Below the pieces are notes generated by a model. It was given only the letters and a program-made list of their open reading frames with translations. It was not told the DNA's origin and made no database searches. Shown here one piece after another: positions 56,062 through 64,000 of a stretch of DNA of 64,000 nucleotides (its first letter is position 1; the number at the start of each line of letters is the position of its first letter). Both the position numbers and the translations under genes were made by a program. The DNA comes from Paludibacter sp. (lineage in GTDB: Bacteria > Bacteroidota > Bacteroidia > Bacteroidales > Paludibacteraceae): assembly GCA_024710005.1 (NCBI GenBank), contig JANJVQ010000036.1:1-64000 (forward strand). Direction: 5' to 3'.

Positions 56062-56074
56062 GAAGCAGCTCTTA
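56045..56074. terminator. Short hairpin between DUF2200 and rpmH, possibly bidirectional
   Basis: TAAGAGC (56045-56051) and GCTCTTA (56068-56074) are exact reverse complements around a 16-nt loop. The stem overlaps the DUF2200 stop codon and lies 26 nt beyond the rpmH stop. It is modest in strength. Confidence 0.45.
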
Positions 56075-56099
56075 ATATAATGTCTTAGGAAAATATCGA

Positions 56100-56258
56100 T
56101 TACATTTTGTGACGACCTTCATCGGCAACAGTCAATTTTGATCTTCCTTTGGCACGACGGGCAGCCAAAACCCTGCGTCCGTTTGCAGTTGCCATTCTTT
56201 CACGGAAACCGTGTTTGTTTCTTCTTTTTCTGTTAGAAGGTTGGAATGTCCTTTTCAT
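56100..56258 (-). CDS. rpmH: 50S ribosomal protein L34
   Basis: This short frame encodes 52 residues, [20 protein letters not shown] then [20 protein letters not shown] and [12 protein letters not shown]. It is the full, normal L34 signature. L34 is a small, very basic part of the large ribosomal subunit. A full consensus promoter (56303-56333) lies upstream with a leader of about 38 nt. dnaA and rnpA, common neighbours elsewhere, are not beside it. Confidence 0.96.
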   Translation of the reverse strand: MKRTFQPSNRKRRNKHGFRERMATANGRRVLAARRAKGRSKLTVADEGRHKM

Positions 56259-56302
56259 CGCTTTATCGTGTTATTATATTAATATTCTTGTTTTTGGGAT
56301 TG

Positions 56303-56333
56303 CAAAGATAGAAGTTTTTTTTTATCTGACAAA
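56303..56333 (-). promoter_or_regulatory. Consensus promoter for rpmH
   Basis: On the minus strand TTTG at 56330-56333, exactly 19 nt, and TATCTTTG at 56303-56310. Match is complete. Confidence 0.78.
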
Positions 56334-56352
56334 ACAGTTGGTGATATTTACT

Positions 56353-57198
56353 TTATTTAACCCCAATAAATTGATAAGTTATTCCTGAAACTCCTTTTTT
56401 AAGTAAGAGATAACTGGCATTGGGTATCCCGTCTTCCAAGCCATCTAAAGTCAGATATGTAGTATTTCCCATTTGATTTAACGCACGAATATGGTCATGT
56501 CCCATAATGACCATATTAACTTTATGTTTCTCAAACAAATCAAGCAGAACCAACAATTCATTCACCAATGGGTTGGTAGATAAAGTATGTCTGTCGCGGA
56601 AAAAATTCACGTGGGTGAAAATCACACATTGATTATAAGAATTTCTGTCTTTCTCTAACAATTCTTTCAGCCAGACAAGCTGACTTTTGCCCAATGTGCC
56701 ACTGCCGGAATCCAGGCAAATATATATATCTTTTACGGATGGGGTCTGGATAGTGAAATAATAAATTGATGTGCCATACAACCGCCGGAAATGTTTCCAT
56801 CCATCGAAATATAATTCATGGTTTCCTGTCAATAAAAAGGTTGGTTTTGATTCATAATCAGGCAATAAACTATGAAATGTTTCATAATCTTTTTCCTTTC
56901 CGGTGACAAAATCACCTACAAAAACCATAGCTTCAATATCATGTTGAATACCCCGCTGAAGAAAATTCTGATAGTTTTTTGTTTCTCCTACATGTACATC
57001 GGCTGTTACCAATAAATTATATGTTTCTGATGCCACTGTTATTGTTTTAAATGGATTCGATGCATTCCAATCCATGGACGCTTTAAAACGATCTTCTATA
57101 CGCTCGGTCGAACGAATAAAACCGGTCAGATCTGTATCGCCAATACAGGATGATAATAAAATAACTGAAATTATAAATATGTATTTAATATGTTTCAT
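56353..57198 (-). CDS. Metallophosphoesterase lipoprotein
   Basis: From ATG 57198 the protein has 281 residues with lipobox LLSSC. The calcineurin-like fold is clear: VTADVHVG, MVFVGDFVTG, LLTGNHELYFDG, FTHVNFF and MGHDHIRAL contribute the two-metal site. The first motif reads ADVH where most have GDxH. It should hydrolyse a phosphate ester in the periplasm, with unknown substrate. The start overlaps the stop of the upstream barrel gene (TGATG), so they are translationally coupled. An ATG at 57210 is also possible. Confidence 0.88.
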   Translation of the reverse strand: MKHIKYIFIISVILLSSCIGDTDLTGFIRSTERIEDRFKASMDWNASNPFKTITVASETYNLLVTADVHVGETKNYQNFLQRGIQHDIEAMVFVGDFVTGKEKDYETFHSLLPDYESKPTFLLTGNHELYFDGWKHFRRLYGTSIYYFTIQTPSVKDIYICLDSGSGTLGKSQLVWLKELLEKDRNSYNQCVIFTHVNFFRDRHTLSTNPLVNELLVLLDLFEKHKVNMVIMGHDHIRALNQMGNTTYLTLDGLEDGIPNASYLLLKKGVSGITYQFIGVK

Positions 57199-57908
57199 CA
57201 CAATCTCCATTGAATACCCCCTCTGATAAAATAACCAAAATAATTCACCCGGATATTCATCAAACCAGCTTGTAAATATCCTAAATCCATGTAAAGTTTT
57301 GACGTACCCGAAAGCTGATAACCGAGGTTGGTAATTAACATAGGATTGGTTTCCTGTTGTATCAGAAAAGTATCAAAATTGGTGACTGATGCTTTAAAAT
57401 CCCATTTTTCAGCAATTGGTTGATGATAGGTAATTTTATACATTAGGTTAATTGGCTCCCAAATACTTACCTGATCATAACCATTTGATTCGGCGTATGC
57501 ATTCGGTAATTTGAAAACACGAGTATTCAACCCTACATGATAAGCAAATTTATTTTTGCGGTGATAAAGAATAATGCCGGCATTGTGTTCGTGTAAAATG
57601 GCTGAAAAGGGTTGCCACTGGTAAAAAACATGTCCGGTAACCGGCTTTTCTTTTATCCTTAAATCTTTTGAAACATCGATTTTCAGTGCATTAAACACGT
57701 TTTCTCTTGCATTTGAAAAAGTAACACCGGTCACTGCTGAAAATTGCCATTCCGAAAGTACAGCTCTAATACCTCCTGAAAATTCAGAATATAAACCTGA
57801 GGATACATAATTCGCTCCTCCCATCATTGATATGTCAGCAGTAAATTGCGATTTTATTGTCTGCAAAGAAATCAACATCAAAAAAAATAAAATCAGTCTG
57901 TATTTCAT
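57198..57908 (-). CDS. Predicted outer membrane protein
   Basis: From ATG 57908 (MKYRLILFFL) the protein has 236 residues, a signal peptide ending near TIKSQ and strand-rich sequence (GGANYVSSGLYSEFSGGIRA, WQFSAVTGVTFSN, YLQAGLMNIRVNYFGYFIRG) ending in W-R-L, like an outer membrane barrel. The longer frame begins with TTG at 57941 and adds 11 basic residues. The family is not recognised. It stands between an epimerase and a metallophosphoesterase in one operon. Confidence 0.6.
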   Translation of the reverse strand: MKYRLILFFLMLISLQTIKSQFTADISMMGGANYVSSGLYSEFSGGIRAVLSEWQFSAVTGVTFSNARENVFNALKIDVSKDLRIKEKPVTGHVFYQWQPFSAILHEHNAGIILYHRKNKFAYHVGLNTRVFKLPNAYAESNGYDQVSIWEPINLMYKITYHQPIAEKWDFKASVTNFDTFLIQQETNPMLITNLGYQLSGTSKLYMDLGYLQAGLMNIRVNYFGYFIRGGIQWRL

Positions 57909-57948
57909 CAGAAAATTTAGAAATTTATTTTTGAATTTCAAATATACT

Positions 57949-58926
57949 TCATTTTTTGATATAACCGGCTGTTTTAAACCAGTTCAATGCATCTTGAATT
58001 CCTGATTCAATAGGTGTTTCCGGAAGTAATAAATCTGTTTTTGCTTTCTGATTTGTATAATATTCCTTTATCAACAATTGATTTATATTTCTACTGCAAA
58101 ACGATACTTTAATTTTTAGAAACCTCATGATATCTCCTATCAAAGCAATAGATTGTAGAATAAATGGCGGTGCAATGACTGTTTTTTGCTTGTACTCACC
58201 CACCCTTCTCTGAATGTTGAAATACTTCTTAAAAGAAAGATTTACTCCCGCAGCTAAATACCTTTCTCCTGATTTTCCCATTGTGAGTGCATTACAACAA
58301 GCTACAGCTACATCCTTTACACATACGAAATTTTTACCTCCATCGGGAATGAATAAATATCGCCTTTTGTATCCCATGATTACCAGTTTTCCGGAATTGG
58401 GTTTGGTATCATAACTTCCAATCAAAAAGGTCGGGTTTATAATAACGACATGATTCTCTTTGGCGTAAGCTGAAAAAAGCTGTTCTGCTTCGAGTTTGCT
58501 CTTGGCATAATCGGATTGTGTAAATGGATATTCAATTGGATGACCTTCATTCGCTGGATTTTTTTTACTTCCGTATCCAATGGTGTTTGCTGTGCTGATA
58601 AAAACCAACTTTCGGATATTTAATTCCTTTGCTGTTTCAATGATCTGTTTTGTAGCATCTACGTTTATTAACTGATATTCACGGTAATTTAATAAATTGG
58701 TATCGGTAGCTGCCGCTATATGTATAATTCCGTCGCAACCTTTTGCCGATTCATAAATCGTATTTTTATCCACAAAACTGCCGGTTAGCACTTCAACCTG
58801 ACTCAAATCAAAACCTATTTTTTCGGTAGATCTTACAATGATGCGAACTTCATGGGCTCTGTTTAATAACTCCATTACCACGTGATGACCTAATAAACCA
58901 TTGGCCCCGGTTACTAATATTTTCAT
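57949..58926 (-). CDS. NAD-dependent epimerase/dehydratase (extended SDR)
   Basis: The 325-residue protein starts with the NAD motif VTGANGLLGHHVVMEL. The catalytic residues are present: Ser/Thr in VFISTANTIGYG and the YxxxK pair in YAKSKLEAEQLF. It resembles HpnA/dihydroflavonol-reductase-type members that act on sugars, steroids or hopanoid precursors. The substrate is not clear. It heads a three-gene operon with an outer membrane protein and a metallophosphoesterase. Confidence 0.88.
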   Translation of the reverse strand: MKILVTGANGLLGHHVVMELLNRAHEVRIIVRSTEKIGFDLSQVEVLTGSFVDKNTIYESAKGCDGIIHIAAATDTNLLNYREYQLINVDATKQIIETAKELNIRKLVFISTANTIGYGSKKNPANEGHPIEYPFTQSDYAKSKLEAEQLFSAYAKENHVVIINPTFLIGSYDTKPNSGKLVIMGYKRRYLFIPDGGKNFVCVKDVAVACCNALTMGKSGERYLAAGVNLSFKKYFNIQRRVGEYKQKTVIAPPFILQSIALIGDIMRFLKIKVSFCSRNINQLLIKEYYTNQKAKTDLLLPETPIESGIQDALNWFKTAGYIKK

Positions 58927-59423
58927 GGAGATGATAAAAGTTTATAAAAACACTGTATCTCAAACATTTTTAACTTGTAAATTGTTTAGTTGGTATAAAA
59001 ATACTGTGTTACGGAATACCTATTCATAAGTTCTTAATAAATGTTGAAAATTAGTGTGTAAAAAATGACAAACTTTATTTGTGAAATTCATTTATTGAAG
59101 CTGTTAAGATAATTATTCATTTTTCCTAATAAAACTTTTGATTTATGTTAACCATTATTTAAACCTTGTTTTCACTATTACTAACACTTCAGTTTATAAA
59201 AACTTACTAACTTTGCCGCAATTAACAGCTTGTTGAAAAAGTTTATACTAACTTAGTTTTCAATCTTATTTTTTAAATTGAATTGTTAATATAGTTACAT
59301 CATAATTGAATAATGAATTGTGCAATATTTTAATAGAAAATGTTTCAACCAAACTAACAGCCTATTATCATTATCAATTGAAATTTTAAAATAAAAAAAT
59401 AATATTATTATACTTGTTTGAAA
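58927..59423. other. AT-rich intergenic region upstream of nadA (about 500 nt)
   Basis: This gap between the divergent epimerase and nadA genes is strongly AT-rich and holds no clear gene or RNA. A TAACTTTG (59208-59215) could be a -7 box for nadA with no good -33, giving a leader of about 210 nt. No stable long stem was noticed by eye. Confidence 0.5.
59208..59215 (+). promoter_or_regulatory. Possible -7 box for nadA
   Basis: TAACTTTG fits TAnnTTTG. The upstream TTTG is missing at 19-21 nt. A start here would leave a long leader of about 210 nt. Confidence 0.3.
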
Positions 59424-60353
59424 ATGGATCATTCGGAACTCATCATAGAAATTAATCGACTTAAGAAAGAAAAGAATGCCGTGATTATGGCGCATTATTA
59501 CCAAATGGGCGATATTCAGGATATAGCTGATCAGATTGGTGATAGTTTAGCCCTGGCACAATGGGCTGCTAAAACAGAAGCCGATATCATCGTGTTGTGT
59601 GGTGTTCATTTCATGGGTGAAACAGCTAAAATTTTATCTCCGCATAAAAAAGTATTGGTTCCTGATTTGGAAGCAGGTTGTTCGTTGGCTGACAGCTGTC
59701 CGGCTGATGATTTTGAAAAATTTGTCAAAGAGCATCCTGATCATATGGTTGTGACTTATGTAAATACCACAGCTGCGGTAAAAGCATTGACTGATGTAGT
59801 TGTAACATCTACAAATGCTAAAAAAATCATTGATCAGTTACCCAAAGATGAGAAAATAATCTTTGGTCCGGATAGAAACCTCGGAAATTATATCAACAGT
59901 GTTACGGGTAGGAATATGTTGTTATGGGATGGTGCCTGTCATGTACACGAGCAATTCTCTGTTGAAAAATTGGTGAAATTAAAGGCTGAGCATCCTGATG
60001 CTGACATTATAGCTCATCCTGAATGTAAGAAACCACTTTTATTAATGGCTGATTTTATTGGTTCAACGCAGGCATTATTGAATTATACCATTCATTCTGA
60101 TAAAAATAAATTTTTAGTTGCTACCGAATCGGGAATATTGCATGAAATGCAGAAGAAAAATCCGGATAAAACATTTATTCCTGTACCTCCAAATGACAGT
60201 ACCTGTGCCTGCAATGAATGTAATTTCATGCGTTTGAACACATTAGAAAAATTGTATTTGTGTTTGAAAAATGAAAGTCCTGAAATTATTATTGATGAAG
60301 CAATCAGGGAAAAAGCGGTGAAACCTATTTTGAGGATGCTGGAAATGTCTTAA
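59424..60353 (+). CDS. nadA: Quinolinate synthase
   Basis: The 309-residue enzyme condenses iminoaspartate with dihydroxyacetone phosphate to quinolinate, the start of NAD synthesis. The three [4Fe-4S] Cys are likely those in [24 protein letters not shown] and [25 protein letters not shown] is another family motif. ATG 59424 ([10 protein letters not shown]) is preferred over a TTG two codons earlier. nadB and nadC are not nearby. A palindrome at 60368-60400 ends it. Confidence 0.95.
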   Translation: MDHSELIIEINRLKKEKNAVIMAHYYQMGDIQDIADQIGDSLALAQWAAKTEADIIVLCGVHFMGETAKILSPHKKVLVPDLEAGCSLADSCPADDFEKFVKEHPDHMVVTYVNTTAAVKALTDVVVTSTNAKKIIDQLPKDEKIIFGPDRNLGNYINSVTGRNMLLWDGACHVHEQFSVEKLVKLKAEHPDADIIAHPECKKPLLLMADFIGSTQALLNYTIHSDKNKFLVATESGILHEMQKKNPDKTFIPVPPNDSTCACNECNFMRLNTLEKLYLCLKNESPEIIIDEAIREKAVKPILRMLEMS

Positions 60354-60367
60354 TATTCATTTAAAAT

Positions 60368-60400
60368 ATACCTGTCAGGTTTTTAAAACCTGACAGGTAT
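60368..60400. terminator. Perfect 16-bp palindrome between nadA and the U32 gene, likely bidirectional terminator
   Basis: Arms 60368-60383 and 60385-60400 are exact reverse complements with a single T at the centre (60384). The arms hold CCTGTCAGG and end in TTTT at the inner side. It lies between two convergent genes (nadA stop 60353, U32 stop 60411), so it could end both transcripts. The stem is long without a usual loop, so it may also be a mobile palindromic repeat. Confidence 0.7.
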
Positions 60401-60410
60401 TTGGATAGTA

Positions 60411-61652
60411 TTATTTTGCCGGTACAATTTTATAAACCTTATCATTCCGTCTAACCAATTCTCTGGTTTTCACAGAAAAATAATTTCCTTTTACTGCTTT
60501 TTGAACTGGTTTTAGTTCTACACGCATTTCTTCAATGGTATCTTCATAAACACCGGTAGTTTCTCCGGTAATCATCATTTCATCACCAACAGCGATATGT
60601 TGTGCTTCTACCAGAATTTCGGCAACATCCAGTTTACTGAAATAATTGGTTACTTTACCGATATATACTTTTTTATGGGTTGCTTCAGATCCATAATTTG
60701 CGCTCCACTCCCCTAACTTTTGTCCTAAATAGTACCCATCCCAGAAACCACGGTTGAAAACCTTACTCAGACGCTTATTCCAGTCTTCAATTTTTGTTGG
60801 AGTGAATGAGTCATCTAAACAGGATTCAACCGCCTCACGGTAACAGGAAACCACTGTTTTGACATATTCAGGTCCGCGTGCTCTCCCTTCTATTTTAAAT
60901 ACCCGAACACCAGATTGAAGCATGATATCCATAAAATGAATGGTTTTCAAATCTTTGGGTGACATGATGTATTCATTGTCGATTTCCAGTTCAATTTCTG
61001 AATCTTTATCTTTTACTACATAAGCCCTGCGGCAAATCTGGTTACAGGCGCCTCTGTTCGCGGATAAATTTTTCTCGTGTAAGCTAAGATAACATTTTCC
61101 GGAAACCGCCATACACAAAGCGCCGTGACAAAACATTTCAATTCTGATTAAATCACCATTTTTTCCCCGGATATTTTCTTTGATGATACTTTGATAAATC
61201 TCCGCTACCTGATTCATATTCAGTTCTCTGGCGAGAACAACCACGTCAGCAAACTGAGCATAAAATTTCAACGATTCAGCATTGGAAATATTCAACTGAG
61301 TAGATAAATGTACTTCTACACCGATTGAATTGGCATACATCATGGCGGCCACATCAGAAGCTATAATGGCTGAAACTTCGACTTCTTTTGCTGTATCAAT
61401 GATTTCACGCATCAAACTGATGTCATCGTCGTATAAAATGGTGTTGACAGTCAGGTATGATTTAATGTTGTTTTCTTTACAAATGGCGACAATTTTTCGT
61501 AAATCATGCGTGGTAAAATTACTGCTGGATTTACTTCGCATATTGAGTTTTTCAATGCCAAAATATACAGAATCGGCTCCCGCTTGTATGGCAGCAGACA
61601 GACTTTCCCAGGAACCAGCTGGAGCCATTATTTCAATTTCTTCTCGTTTCAT
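60411..61652 (-). CDS. U32-family protein, TrhP-like tRNA hydroxylation enzyme
   Basis: The 413-residue protein carries the U32 signature in EMFCHGALCMAVSGKCYLSL and later NRGACNQICRR, Cys residues that in TrhP-type members bind iron-sulfur. The N-terminal TIM-barrel part reads APAGSWESLSAAIQAGADSV. The C-terminal beta-domain (from about 330) is present. E. coli TrhP uses prephenate to hydroxylate U34 of tRNA; U32 proteins also act on rRNA or ubiquinone. The family was once called peptidase, but a proteolytic role is doubtful. It is co-transcribed with an outer membrane protein gene, 3 nt upstream. Confidence 0.88.
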   Translation of the reverse strand: MKREEIEIMAPAGSWESLSAAIQAGADSVYFGIEKLNMRSKSSSNFTTHDLRKIVAICKENNIKSYLTVNTILYDDDISLMREIIDTAKEVEVSAIIASDVAAMMYANSIGVEVHLSTQLNISNAESLKFYAQFADVVVLARELNMNQVAEIYQSIIKENIRGKNGDLIRIEMFCHGALCMAVSGKCYLSLHEKNLSANRGACNQICRRAYVVKDKDSEIELEIDNEYIMSPKDLKTIHFMDIMLQSGVRVFKIEGRARGPEYVKTVVSCYREAVESCLDDSFTPTKIEDWNKRLSKVFNRGFWDGYYLGQKLGEWSANYGSEATHKKVYIGKVTNYFSKLDVAEILVEAQHIAVGDEMMITGETTGVYEDTIEEMRVELKPVQKAVKGNYFSVKTRELVRRNDKVYKIVPAK

Positions 61653-61655
61653 CAG

Positions 61656-62540
61656 TTATTTATAATCCGGTGTTAATTTATCGATGCTGAAACTTGCTCC
61701 CAATCTGATTTGATGATATGGAAAGTCTTTTATACCATATTGATATTGAGCAAAGTAATCTATTTTATTTAATTTATACGTGAATTTTGTCGCGTAAACA
61801 AGTGGTGCATCACCATAATCATTTCCATAACGAGGATGGGTGTGCATCCATCCATAATAGCCCGATAAGGTATTTTCGAATTTCCATTGTTGATTACCTA
61901 TTATTATTTTTCCACCATAGATGGGAGCATCATTTTGCGTACTATTGGTTGTTTCCCAACATAGAAAACCAAGATTTCCAACAAAGCGAATTTCGTTCAA
62001 AAATTTATTATTTATAAAAAGAGATTTACCTGCTTCTACATCAAAATAATAACCAGGCGTATCGAAATAACGTCTTCCGGTAAAATTTGTTCCCGAAGCT
62101 GTCTTGATAGTTGTATTAAGTATTAATGCGGGTTTACGAACATCTTCTTTCAATAGAGAAATTCGGGTTTGGACATAGAAATCACCATTTGCTTTGCCTG
62201 TTGTATTGCCATTCATGTCACGTGCTAAACTAATTTCATCAGTAACCTGATAATGTTCAAAAAATGTTGACCATATCTTAAAAGATACACGGCCGGGTAG
62301 GAGAGGGATGTCAATTTTAAAGTATCCATTCTTCGTTTCATCTCCATAACCGAAATAATAATCAGCCATTAAATCAATGGTTGTTTTTTCTACAATTGTT
62401 GCATCCGTAAATTCTGGTACCGGATTGGCATTGGGTCCAAACCAGGCGGGTGCATATTTTACTTCCTGAGCGAAAGAAAACACACAGATATTGTTAACAA
62501 TCAATACTAAAAAGAAAAACAGATTTAATCTTTTTGTCAT
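61656..62540 (-). CDS. Predicted outer membrane protein
   Basis: The 294-residue protein has a signal peptide (VFSFAQ) and strand-rich sequence typical of a barrel (DLMADYYFGYGDETKNGYFK, WKFENTLSGYYGWMH, DYFAQYQYGIKDFPYHQIRL). The family is not recognised. The next gene (U32) begins 3 nt after its stop, so they share an operon, an odd pairing. Upstream on the other strand is the ORF6N gene. Confidence 0.6.
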   Translation of the reverse strand: MTKRLNLFFFLVLIVNNICVFSFAQEVKYAPAWFGPNANPVPEFTDATIVEKTTIDLMADYYFGYGDETKNGYFKIDIPLLPGRVSFKIWSTFFEHYQVTDEISLARDMNGNTTGKANGDFYVQTRISLLKEDVRKPALILNTTIKTASGTNFTGRRYFDTPGYYFDVEAGKSLFINNKFLNEIRFVGNLGFLCWETTNSTQNDAPIYGGKIIIGNQQWKFENTLSGYYGWMHTHPRYGNDYGDAPLVYATKFTYKLNKIDYFAQYQYGIKDFPYHQIRLGASFSIDKLTPDYK

Positions 62541-62593
62541 TGTTTTTATTAGTGAAATTTAAAACATATTTTGATTTCACGAAAGTACTATCT

Positions 62594-62625
62594 TTTGTTA
62601 GATTGTGCAATAATCCATATATTTG
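62594..62625 (+). promoter_or_regulatory. Bacteroidota-type promoter for the ORF6N gene
   Basis: TTTG at 62594-62597, a 20-nt spacer and TATATTTG at 62618-62625. The ATG at 62649 gives a leader of about 20 nt and rules out a start further upstream. Confidence 0.65.
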
Positions 62626-62648
62626 CCGTTCAAAAATCTAACTATAAT

Positions 62649-63191
62649 ATGGAAGAGAAATCTGTTGTTCAGGTTCAATTTATTGAAACTAAGATATACG
62701 AAGTTCGTGGACAAAAAGTAATGTTTGATTTCGATCTCGCTCAAATATACGAGGTTGAAACCCGCGTATTAAAACAGGCAGTAAGGCGTAATATTGAATT
62801 ATTTCCCCCTGATTTTATGTTTGAACTCACAAAAGAAGAGTGGAAACTTCTAACATCACAGTTTGTGATCTTTGAAACCGGGCAGGGAAAAGGAAAATAT
62901 CCAAAATTTTTACCCTATGTTTTTAATGAACATGGTGTAACCATGCTTGCTAATGTATTGAAAAGTAAAAAAGCTCGATTAATGAGTGTCACAGTTGTGA
63001 GAGCATTTATTAAACTGAAGGAATTTGCTTTGAATTACAAAGAATTATCCGATAAACTTCGTCAGTTGGAAACAAGATACGACCAGCAGTTTACTGATAT
63101 AACCGAAGCAATCAACTATTTGTTGCAAAAGGATACAATTGAAATCGAACAGAAAGAGAGGAGAAGAATAGGATTTAATAATCAGGATTAA
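62649..63191 (+). CDS. ORF6N-domain (KilA-N/Bro-like) protein
   Basis: The 180-residue protein has the ORF6N core at about 10-100 (IYEVRGQKVMFDFDLAQIYE, TRVLKQAVRRNIELFPPDFM, LPYVFNEHGVTMLANVLKS) and a helical C-terminus likely to dimerise. This domain binds DNA in phage and poxvirus proteins and is also frequent as a chromosomal gene in Bacteroidota. No other phage gene lies near, and dusB follows one base after the stop, so the pair may be co-transcribed. ATG 62649 is chosen because an upstream start would lie inside the promoter. Confidence 0.85.
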   Translation: MEEKSVVQVQFIETKIYEVRGQKVMFDFDLAQIYEVETRVLKQAVRRNIELFPPDFMFELTKEEWKLLTSQFVIFETGQGKGKYPKFLPYVFNEHGVTMLANVLKSKKARLMSVTVVRAFIKLKEFALNYKELSDKLRQLETRYDQQFTDITEAINYLLQKDTIEIEQKERRRIGFNNQD

Positions 63192-63192
63192 A

Positions 63193-64000
63193 ATGAAAAT
63201 TTCTACTATAACATTTCCGGATAAACCCTTGTTTTTAGCGCCGATGGAGGACGTTACCGATCCTGCGTTTCGACTGCTTTGTAAGCGATATGGCGCTGAT
63301 ATGCTTTACACGGAGTTTGTGTCTTCAGAAGCATTGATTCGCAATGTGAATCGTACGCAGCAAAAGCTGACAATTTATCCCGAGGAACGTCCCATTGCCA
63401 TTCAGATTTATGGTCATGATGCGGATTCGATGGTTGAAGCAGCCCAAATAGCTGAGCAAGCCAAACCGGATTTAATTGACATCAATTTTGGTTGCCCGGT
63501 TAAGAAGGTTGCCGGAAAGGAAGATGGAAAATGTGCAGGAGCCGGACTGTTGCGCGATATTCCCCGCATGCTTAAAATTACCTCTAATGTTGTAAATGGA
63601 GTTCAATTACCGGTTACGGTTAAAACACGTTTGGGATGGGATGATGACAGTAAAATTATTGTGGATTTAGCCGAGCAGTTGCAAGATTGTGGTATTCAGG
63701 CATTAACTATACACGGGCGAACCCGTTCGCAAATGTATAAAGGGGATGCTGATTGGGAATTAATCGGTCAGGTGAAAAATAATCCCCGCATGAAAATTCC
63801 AATTATTGGTAACGGCGATGTGACTACACCCGAAAGGGCCTTAGCGTGCTTCAATCGTTATGGTGTTGATGCTGTGATGATTGGTAGAGGATCTATTGGT
63901 CGTCCCTGGTTTTTTGCTGAAGTAAAGCATTATTTTGAAACCGGAGAGTTGATATCATTGCTATCATTCGAAGAACAGAAAGAAGTCCTGAAAGAACATG
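63193..64000 (+). CDS. dusB: tRNA-dihydrouridine synthase B, partial (C-terminus beyond window)
   Basis: The 269 visible codons show a flavin-dependent Dus enzyme that reduces uridines in tRNA. Motifs are LAPMEDVTDPAFRLLCKRYG, IDINFGCPVKKVAGK (active-site region), VTVKTRLGWDDD and DAVMIGRGSIGRPWFFAE. Compared with E. coli DusB there are about four additional residues (EDGK) after KKVAGK, with a Cys following. The frame is open at the edge. It starts one base after the ORF6N stop, so the two may be co-expressed. Confidence 0.93.
   Translation, partial: MKISTITFPDKPLFLAPMEDVTDPAFRLLCKRYGADMLYTEFVSSEALIRNVNRTQQKLTIYPEERPIAIQIYGHDADSMVEAAQIAEQAKPDLIDINFGCPVKKVAGKEDGKCAGAGLLRDIPRMLKITSNVVNGVQLPVTVKTRLGWDDDSKIIVDLAEQLQDCGIQALTIHGRTRSQMYKGDADWELIGQVKNNPRMKIPIIGNGDVTTPERALACFNRYGVDAVMIGRGSIGRPWFFAEVKHYFETGELISLLSFEEQKEVLKEH

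Noticed and set aside
59418-59423. TTG start for nadA
   Set aside because: An ATG two codons later gives the usual start and no reason was seen to prefer TTG.
62571-62648. Longer N-terminus of the ORF6N gene
   Set aside because: It would be translated from within the -33/-7 promoter; the conserved domain begins just after ATG 62649.
62649-63191. Prophage remnant around the ORF6N gene
   Set aside because: No integrase, structural or lysis gene and no attachment repeat is near; neighbours are housekeeping genes.

Overview
The window looks like chromosomal DNA of an anaerobic, polysaccharide-degrading Bacteroidota, probably order Bacteroidales. The evidence is SusC/SusD genes, a hybrid two-component regulator, type IX secretion (T9SS) sorting domains, a porZ homologue, 2-oxoacid:ferredoxin oxidoreductase, and promoters of the Bacteroides type (TTTG, 19-20 nt, TAnnTTTG). 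The genus cannot be fixed from the sequence alone. No rRNA, tRNA, CRISPR array, integrase, transposase or IS element was seen.

1-20.1 kb is a polysaccharide utilisation locus. On the minus strand, in transcription order, are a sulfatase, a parallel beta-helix protein, an ELWxxDGT-repeat protein, SusC, SusD and a surface lipoprotein, closed by a terminator at 6691-6726. After these come a hybrid two-component regulator and a GH43 enzyme that runs off the left edge. A second GH43 is transcribed divergently on the plus strand. The sulfatase, beta-helix and ELWxxDGT proteins all end in T9SS type A sorting domains, so surface export by T9SS and nutrient uptake by SusCD appear combined in one locus. 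The substrate is probably a sulfated glycan containing pentoses (inference).

20.2-29.1 kb holds asnS, korA-korB, a SUI1/YciH factor, a SpoU-type RNA methyltransferase, and a three-gene operon (S41 protease, outer-membrane protein, sodium symporter). Large inverted repeats lie between some of these genes. 29.2-35.4 kb runs rdgB-porZ, then an AT-rich set: a methyltransferase, a polyprenyl-phosphate-type GT2, a small SMR/EamA-like protein and an integral membrane protein. The last three resemble a Gtr/Arn-type glycan-modification cassette. 35.4-43.2 kb holds housekeeping genes: folE, a SPOR protein, ispD, recG, ndk, an M23/LysM peptidase, zwf and pgl.

43.2-46.4 kb is pta, an atypical 3-hydroxyacyl-CoA dehydrogenase and ackA in one operon. 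46.5-51.6 kb has a helix-hairpin-helix/beta-barrel protein with a partner barrel, a DUF4294 gene that may be read from a leaderless mRNA, 5-formyl-THF cyclo-ligase and an unknown. 51.6-56.3 kb is the operon PASTA protein-rluD-ddl-polyprenyl synthetase, then DUF2200 and rpmH. 56.3-64 kb holds a metallophosphoesterase/outer-membrane protein/epimerase operon, nadA, a U32 (TrhP-like) gene with an outer-membrane protein, an ORF6N-domain gene and the start of dusB.

Functions are inferred from motifs recognised by eye. No database search or folding calculation was run.
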